Shown one piece after another: positions 24,321 to 35,893 of a DNA stretch of 64,000 nucleotides. A program made the translations under genes and the position numbers. How positions within the stretch are numbered: position 1 is the first letter of the stretch; the number at the start of each line of letters is the position of its first letter. This DNA is from Paraphysomonas bandaiensis (Eukaryota > Chrysophyceae): positions 124,001 through 188,000 of the forward strand of contig CBFFRP010000354.1 in the NCBI GenBank assembly GCA_965644295.1. The letters are read 5' to 3'. The notes under the pieces are model-generated. The model saw only the letters and a program-made list of their open reading frames with translations, was not told the origin of the DNA and did no database searches.

Positions 24321-25162
24321 AAATGTATTATAGCTACTCGTGTCATATTATAGTTTTGTACGAATGACACTTTAATAGTACACTGTTGTCTAAATATGTA
24401 AAGTTGTGTTACGTACATAAGACTTTTGTATCGTATGTATGATATATTTTCTCAGTACTTATTGAATATTAGTTCCGCTGTGACTCTACGGCCACAATAT
24501 ACTTAGCCCTTAGCCCCATTTCGCCTGAAAACATGTGTTTGTCGTGTTGGTTCAATAGAACACTCTTATCACCATTTTATATTAACCTGGTGGACAATAC
24601 ACCACGTTAGCCTTCACAACATAGTGATAAGCAACAATTTAACCTTTGGAAAAAGGAGTATCGTCACTTGATCAAAGGGGATATACACTTATACTTATAA
24701 ACATCATCTTGTGTGTGAAAGGTTTTGGCTTACTTTCAACTTTCAAAGTTTTGACTGTAGGACAATAGACAATATAAACTACGGTTTATTCGCTTACTGG
24801 GGGAAACTAAAACTCCTGCACGAAGTCTCTCACACCACACGCCTACACCTCCACAACCCTTGCACAAGTGGAAATGTATGGTGTGCTCAATGCTCAAAGC
24901 ATATATGAGTTAGTGTGGTTGTGGTAATGTGTTGTTGGAGATGAATCCAGATTCAACACGTGCATGATCGTTATAGCTTCATAATATGAGAGACGGGTGC
25001 AATGCCACTTCATGCAATGTATCCAGCTATCCAGCTGCGAGGCTGTTTATTTGTAGGTGGTTGATTATTTTAGCATTTGCTATATACTCTACACTAGTAC
25101 TTGCATATATATCAATGAATAAGAACTTCTCTCTGTAAAATACTGTATTATAATATAGTGAA
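24321..25162. other. Intergenic spacer
   Basis: AT-rich 3' flank of the MBD/PHD gene up to the left end of the hAT element. No gene recognised. Confidence 0.5.
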
Positions 25163-27220
25163 CAGGCTTGCGTAACAATTAATTGGTTTTCAATTTATTG
25201 GCATGCCTGGATAGGAGTGGATTATGCCTGGATAGGAATGCTTTTGTCTCATTTAGATCTATCTGTAAATCTGTAAACTTTAGTAATCTGATGAAGATGA
25301 ACAGCTTGATCTAGATGATGTCCGGGTACAATTTCATGATTTAATTCGTCAGTACCCTGGATGAATTTTCACCTGGGTGCAGACGCGGACATTGCTCAGA
25401 ATACAGATTGAGAGAGAGCAGTAGTCAAAATTCAGCGTGGTAGGGAAGAAGAACTGAACCGCGCTGAAAAAGCACAGGTGCGACGTTTTTTGATAAATTA
25501 TGTACATGCACACGAAGGTGAACTTGATTTCCAAGATCTCTGCGACCTAAGGACACTTGAGAACTACACTTCAACCAGAGATCAACGCTACGGACACAAT
25601 CCTGATCGAGCGCCTGGCTACTGGACCAATAGCGGAGTACACCTCCCGCGCAAACTAGCTCAAGCGGATGGCAGTGCATCCAAAGACAAACTCAGCTCAA
25701 ATCTACGCCAAAGAATTCTCAACACGGCACTGACATGGGACAAATCTTTCTGCATAGGGAGGAACCGGGCCAAAACCAAACAGGGGCTTGACCTGACCAA
25801 AGCCGCATGCTCTGACTGCGGGTTTCGGCTAGATTCCCTAAAACATATGTGCCTCGACTGCACACATGAATCCATCACCCAAATAAGGGAAACTGCATTT
25901 CAATCGCATAAAAATGTGCTACACGAAATACAGAGAACTCAGACCTTACCCAACTGGATCACATCTGCACTGCGGAGACTCTCCAGCAGAGCCTGGAATC
26001 CCTCCATCCCACAGGTCGAGAGATACTGGACTGGAACCATCACAGCAGCCCAACTGGAAACGGTCTTCGGAGATGACATACACAACCACCTGACGGCTCA
26101 CAGTCTACGGAACCTAGAAACAGTGGTTATTAATCTCCTGCAACCGCTTTACACTGCAGCGAAGCTTATGTTACAGGATCGCGGTTGTCGCTATATCACC
26201 ATGTCCAAAAGGCCGCCCAGGCTACTCCCGAGACCCCGTCCGAAACGCAGTCAGTCAAGACAACGTCCGAGAGTCCTTCGACTACTAGGGGTCCAACGAA
26301 GACCCCCCACAGCGTATCCGACTCCAGACACACGTGCACACCTCACAGGTCCTACCCGACAGAGCACTGGACTGCCCAGACCTCCACAACGCCGACGGCT
26401 TCGACAACTCTATCTACACCCGCAGCCCCACAGGAGCACAGTAACACAGACTACAAACCCAACTCCTCCTCCCAACAATCCCCACCACTCTCAACCCACA
26501 CATCTGGAACTAGGTGCACTCAGGACCCTAATTCAGAATGCTGAGCCCCCTCCAAAACCACTGGAGACCCATCCCAAAGGGAGACCCCCAGATCAAAAGC
26601 GCCGGTGATTCCACGGACACACGATAAAGGCGAATTTCATATCACACAAAAAGAACGGAAGTGGTTGCACCTTGGTGCTTGCGGCGACGCACAAGCAGCT
26701 TTCGTAGCGTTAAATAGTAGGATAAAAGAGTTTGTATTGATTAGTTACGGGTAGTGGTCTAACTAGTATGACTAGCATTCTTCTAGCCACTAATTGATGC
26801 AAGGTCTCAACGCCTATTGCTAAATAATCAGACATTCTCTACACGAAGGTGAACTTGATGAAGAGAAAGATGGGGAGGAGGAAGACGAGGCCATTCGTTT
26901 ACTTGTTAAAGACAACCGAAAGCGCAAAAAAGTACGCATCAAACTGCTAACACAATATCGTTCCATGAAGCATTTGTATAGCACTTCCAATGTTTGTGAG
27001 AGGTTGTTTAGCAGAGCTAAGATTGTTATGAATGACACCTAGACACCTTGAAAAGTTGATGTTTCTGCGTGCAAATCAGCATCTTTGGGATGAGATTATA
27101 GTTCAGAAGGTTATTCTAAAATCTAGCAATATAATTAAAGGCAATAAATTGGATGCTTGATTAATAATTGCACTTATTATTGTTGGACATCTGTCACCAA
27201 TTGATTGTTACGCAAGCCTG
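25163..27220 (+). mobile_element. hAT-family DNA transposon, internally deleted, with a nested retroelement
   Basis: The left end CAGGCTTGCGTAACAATT at 25163 and the right end at 27220 (AATTGATTGTTACGCAAGCCTG, here cut as TTGTTACGCAAGCCTG) are inverted repeats. The element is flanked by perfect 8-bp direct repeats ATAGTGAA at 25155-25162 and 27221-27228, the target-site length typical of hAT elements. After removing the nested insertion, the inside encodes the end of a hAT transposase: SNVCERLFSRAKIVMND, then, one frame over, RHLEKLMFLRANQHLWDE, matching the hAT dimerisation region. A one-base frameshift near 27039 and the short length (about 0.73 kb without the insert) show it is non-autonomous. 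It sits between two converging genes. Confidence 0.88.
25529..26840 (+). mobile_element. 5'-truncated LINE-like retroelement inserted into the hAT transposase
   Basis: It is flanked by 19-bp direct repeats ACACGAAGGTGAACTTGAT at 25510-25528 and 26841-26859; removing insert and one repeat restores the hAT reading ...AHEGELD-EEKDGEEEDEA. Long variable target duplications are typical of target-primed reverse transcription. The open frame up to 26608 (about 360 codons) has no RT core but contains CSDCGFRLDSLKHMCLDC, a Cys/His cluster like that found after the RT domain of many LINEs. Its end is Pro/Arg-rich and reads LGALRTLIQNAE and PKGRPPD. The 3' tail (26650-26840) is shared with six other loci in the window. 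Family placement within non-LTR elements is inference. Confidence 0.75.
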
Positions 27221-27228
27221 ATAGTGAA

Positions 27229-27538
27229 CTAGCTTAGAAATCTAGCCGGTTGACAAGTCAAAGTTTCTGTTCTTTAACCCTACTTTCCACAACAAAACAT
27301 ATTCTATTGTATTTGGTGAGCCCTGTGTTATCAGAAGGTACCTACACGCTTCGTAAATAGTGGGTCCAGACACCAGCCTTTACAAAAAAAGTGCGCTTGT
27401 TAAAGTGGATCACAATGGCACAGTTTCAATATGAAATTAGAAATTCATTTTTCAGACATTTCGTTTCATTAAATTCATCCGTCCAATAAAGATTACTTAA
27501 GAACTTAAGAATCTACTGCTACCTCAACCTATATATGA
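27229..27538. other. 3' flank of SF3B6
   Basis: AT-rich spacer between the hAT element and the stop codon of SF3B6; no other feature seen. Confidence 0.5.
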
Positions 27539-28117
27539 TTAGTCTTTCTCGTCTAATTTGTACTTTTCCCTGTTTTCTGAAGTTAGCAAGCACATCATAA
27601 TATGTAAAAATACTCACTTTAGGTCGTCCAGCTCCTTCTTTTTCTTCTGAGTATCCACCCGCTGTTGCATACGTGTGGCTTGATAATATAAAACTATTAA
27701 GTAGCGTCCGCACACATTGAATCCAGATAAATGATCCACAGCGTTCTTTGCGTCATATATGTCTTCATACACTACAAATGCAGTTCCTTTAGTATCTGGC
27801 TTATCACCCCTAAGAAACACTAAATAAAATCGGAATACAATCTATAGTTAACCATACAATCTTATCTGTCGAATTGGTCCATATTTTCCAAATATATCAT
27901 ACATTTCTTCCGCCGTAACTTTAAAGGGTAAGTTTCTCACATATAACACCTGTAATAAAGTATTATAAATGAAAATATTGAGGAGTTTAATGAACATACT
28001 CGATTTACTTCAGGAGGAAGTCTTGCCTGTTGTATACAGAGGTTATATAGGTTATAGATGGTCAGATAGGTTGTCCCTTACATTGCCGCGTCTTCCTTGA
28101 GTTGCCATAGACGCCAT
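27539..28117 (-). CDS. SF3B6: Splicing factor 3B subunit 6 (SF3b14/p14)
   Basis: Five exons (28082-28117, 28000-28026, 27858-27949, 27618-27809, 27539-27569) give 125 aa, the same length as the human protein. The RNA recognition motif shows RNP2 as LYVRNLPF and RNP1 within [17 protein letters not shown], followed by [18 protein letters not shown], which is diagnostic for this family. The end reads [15 protein letters not shown]. The protein sits in the U2 snRNP SF3b complex and contacts the branch-point adenosine and SF3B1. Exon 2 is a 27-nt micro-exon. The start lies about 115 bp from a long tetranucleotide repeat in the divergent interval. I see no ambiguity in the identification. Confidence 0.97.
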
Positions 28118-28336
28118 ACTTACACAATAAGTAATTGAGAGTCAAATATTATAGTAGTAATCTGTTTGTTTTTTTCTCGACGAAATAACTCTACTGAAGT
28201 TGCTATACAATAATCAACTATTAATATACTTGTATGTATGTATGTATGTATGTATGTATGTATGTATGTATGTATGTATGTATGTATGTATGTATGTATG
28301 TATGTATGTATGTATGTATGTATGTATGTATGTATG

Positions 28337-28367
<31 letters not shown>

Positions 28368-28742
28368 GTATACTCGAGGTGTAACACATACATATATAAA
28401 CATACATACATATCTATGTCATATACACATATACACTCTACACATACACTCTGTACTCGTACTTCACTCTGCTGTGGACTTCACACTGCAGTGTATGCAA
28501 CACAAAAAATATCACACACATACATATGTATGTGTACCGTATACAACATCCCACATCCCAACCAATCAGCCAGACTACAGTCCCTGTATTTCATCTTCCT
28601 ACTCCATTCCTGTCCATGCTATTGAGTGTTGCATATGCAAGAAGGATGCTATGGACCTCCACTCCCCTTAACAGACATCACCAACCTTTCTGTTCATAGG
28701 ATCAAGTATCAGTATATTTCATATTGATTATTACACTTAAAT
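28118..28742. promoter_or_regulatory. Divergent intergenic region (SF3B6 / ankyrin-methyltransferase)
   Basis: 625-bp 5'-5' interval dominated by the microsatellite at 28231-28366. The rest is AT-rich. Apparent open frames of MYVC or TYIH units are products of the repeat. Confidence 0.5.
28231..28366. repeat. (TGTA)n tetranucleotide microsatellite, about 34 copies
   Basis: 136 bp of perfect TGTA/TATG units. On the SF3B6 coding strand it reads (CATA)n and ends about 115 bp before the start codon. Confidence 0.98.
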
Positions 28743-30307
28743 ATGAGTGAATTTGAAGAGAATGCGGAATGTGAAATGACATTAGAGGAAATGAATGCAG
28801 AAGTATTAGAATGTGCAAGATTTGGTGAAGCAGAAGATTTAGACACATTACTTTCAGCTGGAGCTGATGTAAATTTCCAAGATAGCACAGGAAATACAGC
28901 CCTGCATAAAGGTAAAGGATCTATATGATGGTGTTGGTGTTTGTTAACTAGTATCTGTAGCCTCTGCTAATGGTGAATTAGAGTGCATTAAAGTTTTGAA
29001 AAAGTTTGAAGCAGAGTACAAACCTAATTCAAATGGGAATTATCCACTCCGTGCGTGTTTTATATTTTTTAATTGTTTGAACTGATATGTCTCTTCACCA
29101 GACTGGGCCGTTCAGAATCGAAAGCTCGATACTGTTAAGTATCTTTTGGAATCTTTTGATGTTGATGTTCTCAGCAAGAATGTGTATGGACGATCTGCTC
29201 TTACAGATGCCTTTGAAAGTGGTGATACTGATATCATCGCGGCATGTCTTTCTCATTCTAGCTCTACCGAAGAGAAGTTGTTGTCTACGGACGACCCCAC
29301 CCCTGACACCACAGAGTCAGTTGAATCGAAGACTGCAACTGGAGAAGACAAGAATGCGGTTAATCACACGTTTAGCTTTGGTGATAACGAAATCGAGGAG
29401 CCAGATTGTGACTCAGCGATTCTCGTCAAAATTAGAGAACTCCCCATCACAAGGGCAGATAACCCTTTCGGCAACGAAGAGTCCCCTGCAGACGACACAA
29501 CTGGCAAGTCCATGATAATTGATTTGGTTTTATAATGATTATATTCACCAACAGGATTGGGTGTGTGGCCAGCATCTTTATTACTTGCACGATATGTTGT
29601 TAAAATGAAAGATCTCTTCCGTGATAAAGTTGTAGTCGAGCTTGGGTGTGGATGCGGCGTTCCAGGAATAACTGCAGGCAAGTAAATGACATATCCACTA
29701 ATATTGTAACTGGCACCGTAGCACTATATTGTAGTCCTAAAAAGGTATACCTCACGGATATTCATGAGCCGACTTTGAAAAATTTAGAGCACAATATTTC
29801 TATAAACTCCCTTAGTGCCTCAGACTCTGTTCCCTCTGTGGTTGGTATGAATGTTAATTGGGGTGATCAATCCACATATCCCTCAGAAAAAGCTGATGTT
29901 TTAATTGGATCGGACCTCGTCTATGATAGTGCTATACTACGCATGCTTGTTCCTGCAATTTCAGGCATGATGACTGAAGGTATTGTGTACCGCATGATCT
30001 TGGTTTTGCTGCTCTCATGTTGTCCACAGGCGGTTCCTTCTTATATGTGGCCCCTGACAATGCGAGAGCAGGAATGAGTGACCTAGTATCGTCTCTATCT
30101 GAGTATAAAATTCATTGCATTGACTGCCAGCCTTGTCCCGAAGAGTAAGTCTGCTACCAAATTTAAACTGCGTTTAATTTGTTTATGTTTTGCAGTATGT
30201 TTAAGAATCCACTCCATTCGCGTGATAGCGATATGTTTGTATTGCATTTTTATGATCTCTCCGCTGGTAATCCTCACTCACTGTTCTATTTTGTTAAAAC
30301 TGAGTAA
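28743..30307 (+). CDS. Ankyrin-repeat / METTL21-FAM86-type lysine methyltransferase
   Basis: Seven exons (28743-28911, 28952-29050, 29102-29503, 29555-29677, 29722-29979, 30030-30144, 30196-30307) give 425 aa. The N-terminal third has ankyrin units (LLSAGADVNFQDSTGNTALH and YPLHWAVQN across a splice site). The C-terminal half is a seven-strand methyltransferase: GLGVWPASLLLARYV, SAM motif VVVELGCGCGVPGI, KKVYLTDIHEP and ADVLIGSDLVYD. This order matches the Methyltransf_16 family, whose members methylate lysines of elongation factors and chaperones; the target here is unknown. Introns 3 and 4 both begin with GCAAGT instead of GT and only these boundaries keep the frame. An alternative 3' exon after 30307 is possible. 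Confidence 0.87.
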
Positions 30308-31424
30308 GTATTTATCTATGGTTACTAATCGAAAGAAGTTGTTGTGAGTTTGTAGTATCTTTGAAGCCAAGCAAGGTAGATTATTATTGTACTTTTATGA
30401 TAGTGCTGTAGTGTCTATGAAGGACAATGTGGGACAGTGGCATACGCACAGCCGATAATGCAGTATGTCTATGTCACTGTGAAACTGAAGTATTGTGAGG
30501 ATTCAAAATACAGAAGTGAATCAGAGGATGTTTTACAATGTGCTTTAACATGAGAATGGTTAAAACTAGGATAACTGAATGTTGAATTCACTCAACAGTC
30601 AAAGAGTAAGATTATAGTTATCGACATTTTTCATCATTCATTTTCATCCACTAAATTTATATTCTCGCTACTATTATTACTCAACAAGAATATTATCACA
30701 CATCTCAGATAGACATGATAAAATAAAGAATAAAGTAATAAAACCACTCTGTATTATGTATTAGTTGTCTAAACGTCTAAACTATCTCTTAGAACAATAT
30801 CATTAAGCTTCATATCTTCGTATAATTCTGTCTCTGACCACTGTTTCATCTAACAAGTAATGGTTATAATTCAGAAACTTAAAATATAGTTTGTAATTGA
30901 TCAAATAGCAATATTCAATATGTGTAGTAAATAGTAAACAACTTCTCTTGCCAACATACTAAAATATCTAGGCTAAAAGGCTGGAAAGCATTGTAACCTT
31001 TGGTAGACGCTAATGCTCGTCATGACTAATTACATCAACAGCTACAATGGAGACTCATCGTTGAATTGATATAACACACGTGGTCTATTCCTATTAGTAC
31101 ACTCACGACATCAGTAGAACCACATGTGCATTATGAAAATGTTTCGTCCTACTGAACCTCCACTATACAACCAGTTAAGCGTCTACATATGTATAGTATA
31201 GTAATGAAAACTCATTATTATAGACCAAATACCAAATTAAAATGTCACGACGGCTGTAGTAGTAATTAATTCCTTCCTTCCATAAATTACTGATTCTTTA
31301 GTAGCCAGGTAAGTGGCAAATCTATCGATGTCTCGATAGTATTTTAGTCGTCAGAGTGACGAGCAGAAGAGAGTTGAATCTATCAAAAATTTATATATGA
31401 AATGACGCTATAAGGTACTCATAC
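30308..31424. other. Convergent intergenic region
   Basis: 1.1 kb of AT-rich sequence between the 3' ends of the ankyrin-methyltransferase and aquaporin genes. No coding, repeat or RNA feature recognised. Confidence 0.5.
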
Positions 31425-32393
31425 CTATACCTGATCGTTATCTGCCTCTTCATCATTATCTTGACGAACGAATTCGCCGTTCTTAGGGCCTCCCTTTCTG
31501 AATGTTGAAAATGGCAAAGTGAAACATTGTCTTCAACATATACAGTTTGACCTACCTGGCAACGTCAGAAAGGAAAATTGCTTCGTCCATGTCTCCGGCG
31601 CCATCTCTCTTGTGAGGCTTCAGAGATCCATACTCTGCAGATACTATATCACACACGTACTTTCTACCAACAGAGACTCACCGTATATGACTGCAGTTAA
31701 GGCGGCACCTATCATAGGACCAAACCAGAACATGTACTGCTGGTGCTGGTAGGTCCCATTTATGTTGGTCATGGCTGCCACCAGAGAAGGTCCAAATGAC
31801 CGCGTTGGGTTGATTGAGCAACCATCAATAGGCAGAAGGAAGAGGTGGGCTACGGTTACAGCCATAGCGATTGGGAACACGCCCAGAGGACCTCCACCTT
31901 TGACGGGAATGTCAATAGTTGAGAAAACTGTGAAGACTAATAGCGAAGTGCCAAACAGCTCTGCGAGAAAAACATCACCACCAGAGAACACATCTTCATC
32001 CCACGAGTTGGAGCCGAAAGCTCTTGCACCCCCCTGCCAATGTGTACCAAATATCGCCCATAGAAACAATGCACCGAAGACAGATCCCAACATCTGACAT
32101 AGTGTGTAGCACACACAACGAATAAATGACACTCTCCCGGCAATAAACAGAGCAAAACTAACGGCACAGTTGATATGACCACCAGACAAAGGGCCCACAA
32201 ATTGTGCAATAACCAAAATTCCAAACCCGAATGAAGATGCTACTTGCATTAAATTAGGATCATCATCATGTAAAGTGACCATAGCACATCCGCAACACAT
32301 AAGAACAAAGAAAAACATTGCAATGAATTCCGCTAAACATGCTCTGTAAAACTTATTGTTGATAGGTTCCCACATATGAATTGCAATCGTCAT
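31425..32393 (-). CDS. Aquaporin / MIP-family channel with altered first NPA motif
   Basis: Three exons (31682-32393, 31556-31634, 31425-31497) give 287 aa. Six hydrophobic segments alternate with two half-helix loops. The first loop reads GGHINCAVSFAL, so NPA is replaced by NCA. The second reads CSINPTRSFGPS, so NPA is replaced by NPT, with the conserved Arg of the selectivity filter present. The hydrophilic C-terminal tail (KPHKRDGAGDMDE...) comes from two small exons. The family conducts water, glycerol or other small solutes; the altered motifs make the substrate uncertain. A 5' leader intron may exist upstream, since the start lies just after CAGGTAAGGAAAAT. Confidence 0.9.
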
Positions 32394-32912
32394 ATTTTCC
32401 TTACCTGTTTGCTAATATAATCTAGTGATGAGATGATTATGGAATAGCAAATTAATGATAGATGATGTGAGTATGAATATGATACACCTCAACTCCGACA
32501 TGTTAGATGCATATGGGAATTAGCTCAACCAACACAAGGGCTGAAAATCATCTGTTTTCACATACGTAGTGCAGAAGATGTGAAGATCTTTCGTTTTTTT
32601 GACAACCAAGTCGTATGTACAGTACTGTAGTTCAAAGTACACACTCTGTACGAGTATACTCTCTTGCAATATAATACATAGTGTACAGCGGTAATAATAT
32701 ATATACAGTTTGTACGTATATTAAATATAGGAACCGCGTTATATCGCGAGTGCACTGTATACAGCAGTATCTGCCGTATCTGCCTGTAACACTGTAACTG
32801 TTAAGATGATGCATGCATTTCAAAAGCACTTTACTTAAGTGCATTCTATGTATAGTTTTGAAGTACATGAGATAGTATGATAAGATAATGAATTAATAAA
32901 ATCTACAATAAA
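32394..32912. promoter_or_regulatory. Divergent intergenic region (aquaporin / EF-hand gene)
   Basis: 519-bp 5'-5' interval. It contains TATATCGCGAGT at 32740-32751 (162 bp before the EF-hand gene start) and TACAGCAGTA at 32760-32769; both words recur in other divergent intervals of the window. Confidence 0.5.
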
Positions 32913-35893
32913 ATGCCTACAACAGATGAAGATGGTCTTGTGGATTCCACTTCTATAGAAGAAAAGAAACTGAAAAGACTACGAGAAAGAAAATTAGAAA
33001 TCGAAGTTACTGTACAGGCGATTGAGCAAAATTTAAAGAGAAATGGATATATGTTCGATGATCATAAGCATATTTCCCCAGTACCTCAACCAGGAATTCG
33101 AATAAATAATAAACTCAGCTTTCGAGGTAAACAAAAGTGCAGTGAACTATATCGACGCTTAGATGAGGACGATGATGGTACTTTATGTTTTGACGACTTC
33201 AGAGCAATGAGATCTCTGAGCTCCCCGTATGGCCTGGTAGAGGATTCAGATCTGTCCCATTGGTAGTTTTTGCTTTTTTCGTGGTATGTGCGTATATGAC
33301 ATACACTGCAGGGAATCGTGGCAAATGGCAATGGCGGATTCTGGTATTAAATTAACTGATACTTTTGTTGACGAAAGCGAATTTATTCGATACCGGGCGC
33401 TAGTGGAGCCAAAGATTTCCCTTGCACATGACCTTGAAAAGTCTGGTTTGGGCTTTTTACCGGAGACACAGATGCAATGGTCTACTGTGAAGCGACGTAT
33501 CCAGGAGTGCCTCAAAGTGCGACCGCCTGACTATGACATGGAGAGGGATCCAGGTATTTCCCCAGTATATAGCCCTGTCTATTAAGTATAACGAACTTTA
33601 CGCATTAGCCAAGATGAATCTGAGTGAGGTGTCTTTCATACTCTGTACTTCAGACCTACCGTTTTCCAAGTATGAGGTGTGTTTGTATCCGTGCTATAAT
33701 TGGGAGATGTAAGTACTTCATTGTAGTTCAAGTCGGCTATGTGCTTTGTGTGTCGGTTCGAGGATGTAATGTGTCACTTGTTATCTAAATCTCTTCGCCG
33801 AGACCTTCATATGGAGCTTCCCGAAAATGTGGCTGGGGAGACTGGGGGCTTTAGGGGTGGCACGCTAATGCGACCAACCTTCACTATGTCGAGGGAGGCT
33901 GTCTCATACATTAAGCCTTCGGTTCTCACTGCGTGGATTTTCTCTAATAGAGTTGGACCTAATGAAACGGTAAGTGAGTGTAATGCTGGTATGTCTTGAG
34001 ATCACGGCCTTTTTCTCTAGCCCTTGTACAAGTGGCTTCTCAAGAGCAAGTACACCGTGTGGAGAGCAATTCGGCGATGCTATGCCCTTTCCAGTTATCT
34101 CTGGGATATCGGCATGCACTTGCGAGAGAGGCTAATTTTTAAGCAGCAAGGAATCAAACCTCCGGAGAAGGTGGATACACGGGAGAAAACGTCCTTCCGG
34201 CTGGCAATGGAGATGGGGAAACCTCCTCCAGGTGGTGGAGAGGATGGAACTAATATATATTGGAAACTTAGCAAAGTAGACAATCCTATTGACTTTCTTA
34301 CTAAGTTGCATCTACCCAAGGACATCGGATCCGGCATTATCATAGATCTTTTGCGAAATGTTGACGTAGAGGAGGAGGAGATAATAAAGGCGTGTGCAAT
34401 GCTCAAACACGAGATTATGGAGCACTTCGGTGAGGAACTTGAGAGTAGCCAACACTTCAGGGGTATATTCATATTCCCCACTGTGAACGATACGGATAAC
34501 ACGCCAGTAGTGCGTATATGTTTTGCGCTGAAGCGCGCCATATCAATCGACAACTTTATGAAGATGATCGGCATTCCCTACACTATAGACGACATTGTGA
34601 ATCATTTCTACGGTGAAATCTCACTCAACACGCATATCCTGGACATCATAGACAGCTGTAATTCATCGTTCGATACTTATATGTATGCCACGGTACGAAG
34701 TGTATTGCCTCAGTATTATCCTTTGCAGTACGTTTACTATTCCATCAGGGCAACGTATTTATCGAGTATTATAGCGAAATGGTTGTCACTTTAGTCGAGG
34801 TTGTTGTTCCTATTTACATCTTCGGTTTAGTAACGGACATTACGTTTCTTTAGGCCGTTCGTGTTGCTTTTGCTGCTGGACCTTCGTTTGAGACTGTTTT
34901 CAACGCACGCTCAGCGAAGGGCAAGGATCCAGATCCGTGGGCCCATCTGAGACCTGAGTTCCCCAAGGTGTAATGATTTGTGTGCTATTGTAACACACAC
35001 TCATTATTTCGCTTCTAGATTACTAAACTCTGTGACGAAATACTACTAAATTTGAGGCGAACGAAGGTAGCTTCGTCATTCACTTCAAAACTTTATCGTT
35101 TTACGTTTCGGTGTGTGACAGTCTTGTTCGTGGTCGCTAAGCTATAGCAAAGCTTCTGAATTTGTGGAGCGGGTGGCTTCGCTGAACCCGTGGGTGAAAA
35201 AAAAGTTCCCTTTAAAAGTATTTATACTATGAAGTAAATATACCGGGGTGATAATGTGTTGCAACAGATGTTTACGAAAGCAGGAGCTATTCCTCCTGCA
35301 CATTTCGCCGCATGTAAGAAATTATCCAAACAGATCAAGGTTTTACATGGGAGAATGAAGGAGTTCCTTGTGGTAGGAATTTATTTTTTTATTCTAGCGA
35401 TGTAGTAGTGACGTTACTGTTGATGTAGGGGAAACAAGACGCCAGGGAAGCTGATAGGGCAAGAAAGGCATCTCTGTCTGAGAAAAGCCGGAAAGCTGAG
35501 GCCTTTCAGAAAACGAAGGCGGATATGCTGAACAGACTTGCACGAATAGGTGTAGAGGCTAGCGATAAGGATGTGTTTGATGATGTCACAAAGACTCCTG
35601 AACAATACGCAGAAGATGTCAAAGAGATTCAGATGGAAAATGACATACGAGCCTACGAAACCCTGGAACGATTTAAGGCTTTGACCCGTGGTTTTCACAG
35701 CTGTGAGATACTTTTGGGAAAATCTCGCCTCTCGGTGTCCTGCGCAGGGATGGATGTTTTCGACTTGCTTCCAAACCCACCGTCCATATCGCAGGTTAAG
35801 GTAGAGTGTGCAGAAAGAGAGAGGATCAGCGTGCGACAGGCTGAGCTTGACTTAAGTGAGTTCACAGTGTCCAGTGAAGAAATTGCGCTCTAG
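32913..35893 (+). CDS. EF-hand-containing protein of unknown function
   Basis: Multi-exon gene that I do not recognise. Supported exons include 32913-33262, 33312-33553, about 33609-33708, a piece ending 33969, and one from 34021; later pieces lie between 34854 and 35893. The N terminus is a charged helical segment followed by one EF-hand (RLDEDDDGTLCFDDFRAM), a probable calcium-binding loop. A possible exon reads DLPFSKYEVCLYPCYNWEM. The large central exon reads PLYKWLLKSKYTVWRAIRRC and includes a helical region ending near 34690. The C terminus is Lys/Glu-rich (KASLSEKSRKAEAFQKTKAD). The junction between about 33708 and 33739 does not keep frame with any GT-AG choice I tried, and the join at 34690-34853 is also unclear. 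It could be one gene with an unusual junction, or two adjacent genes. Confidence 0.6.

Noticed and set aside
25478-26608. A single 376-aa host protein
   Set aside because: Its first 17 codons belong to the hAT transposase and the rest to the nested retroelement, as shown by the 19-bp target duplication.
28120-28671. Open frames of repeating Tyr-Ile-His-Thr or Met-Tyr-Val-Cys on both strands
   Set aside because: They are translations of the (TGTA)n microsatellite, which stays open in several frames because the unit lacks stops.
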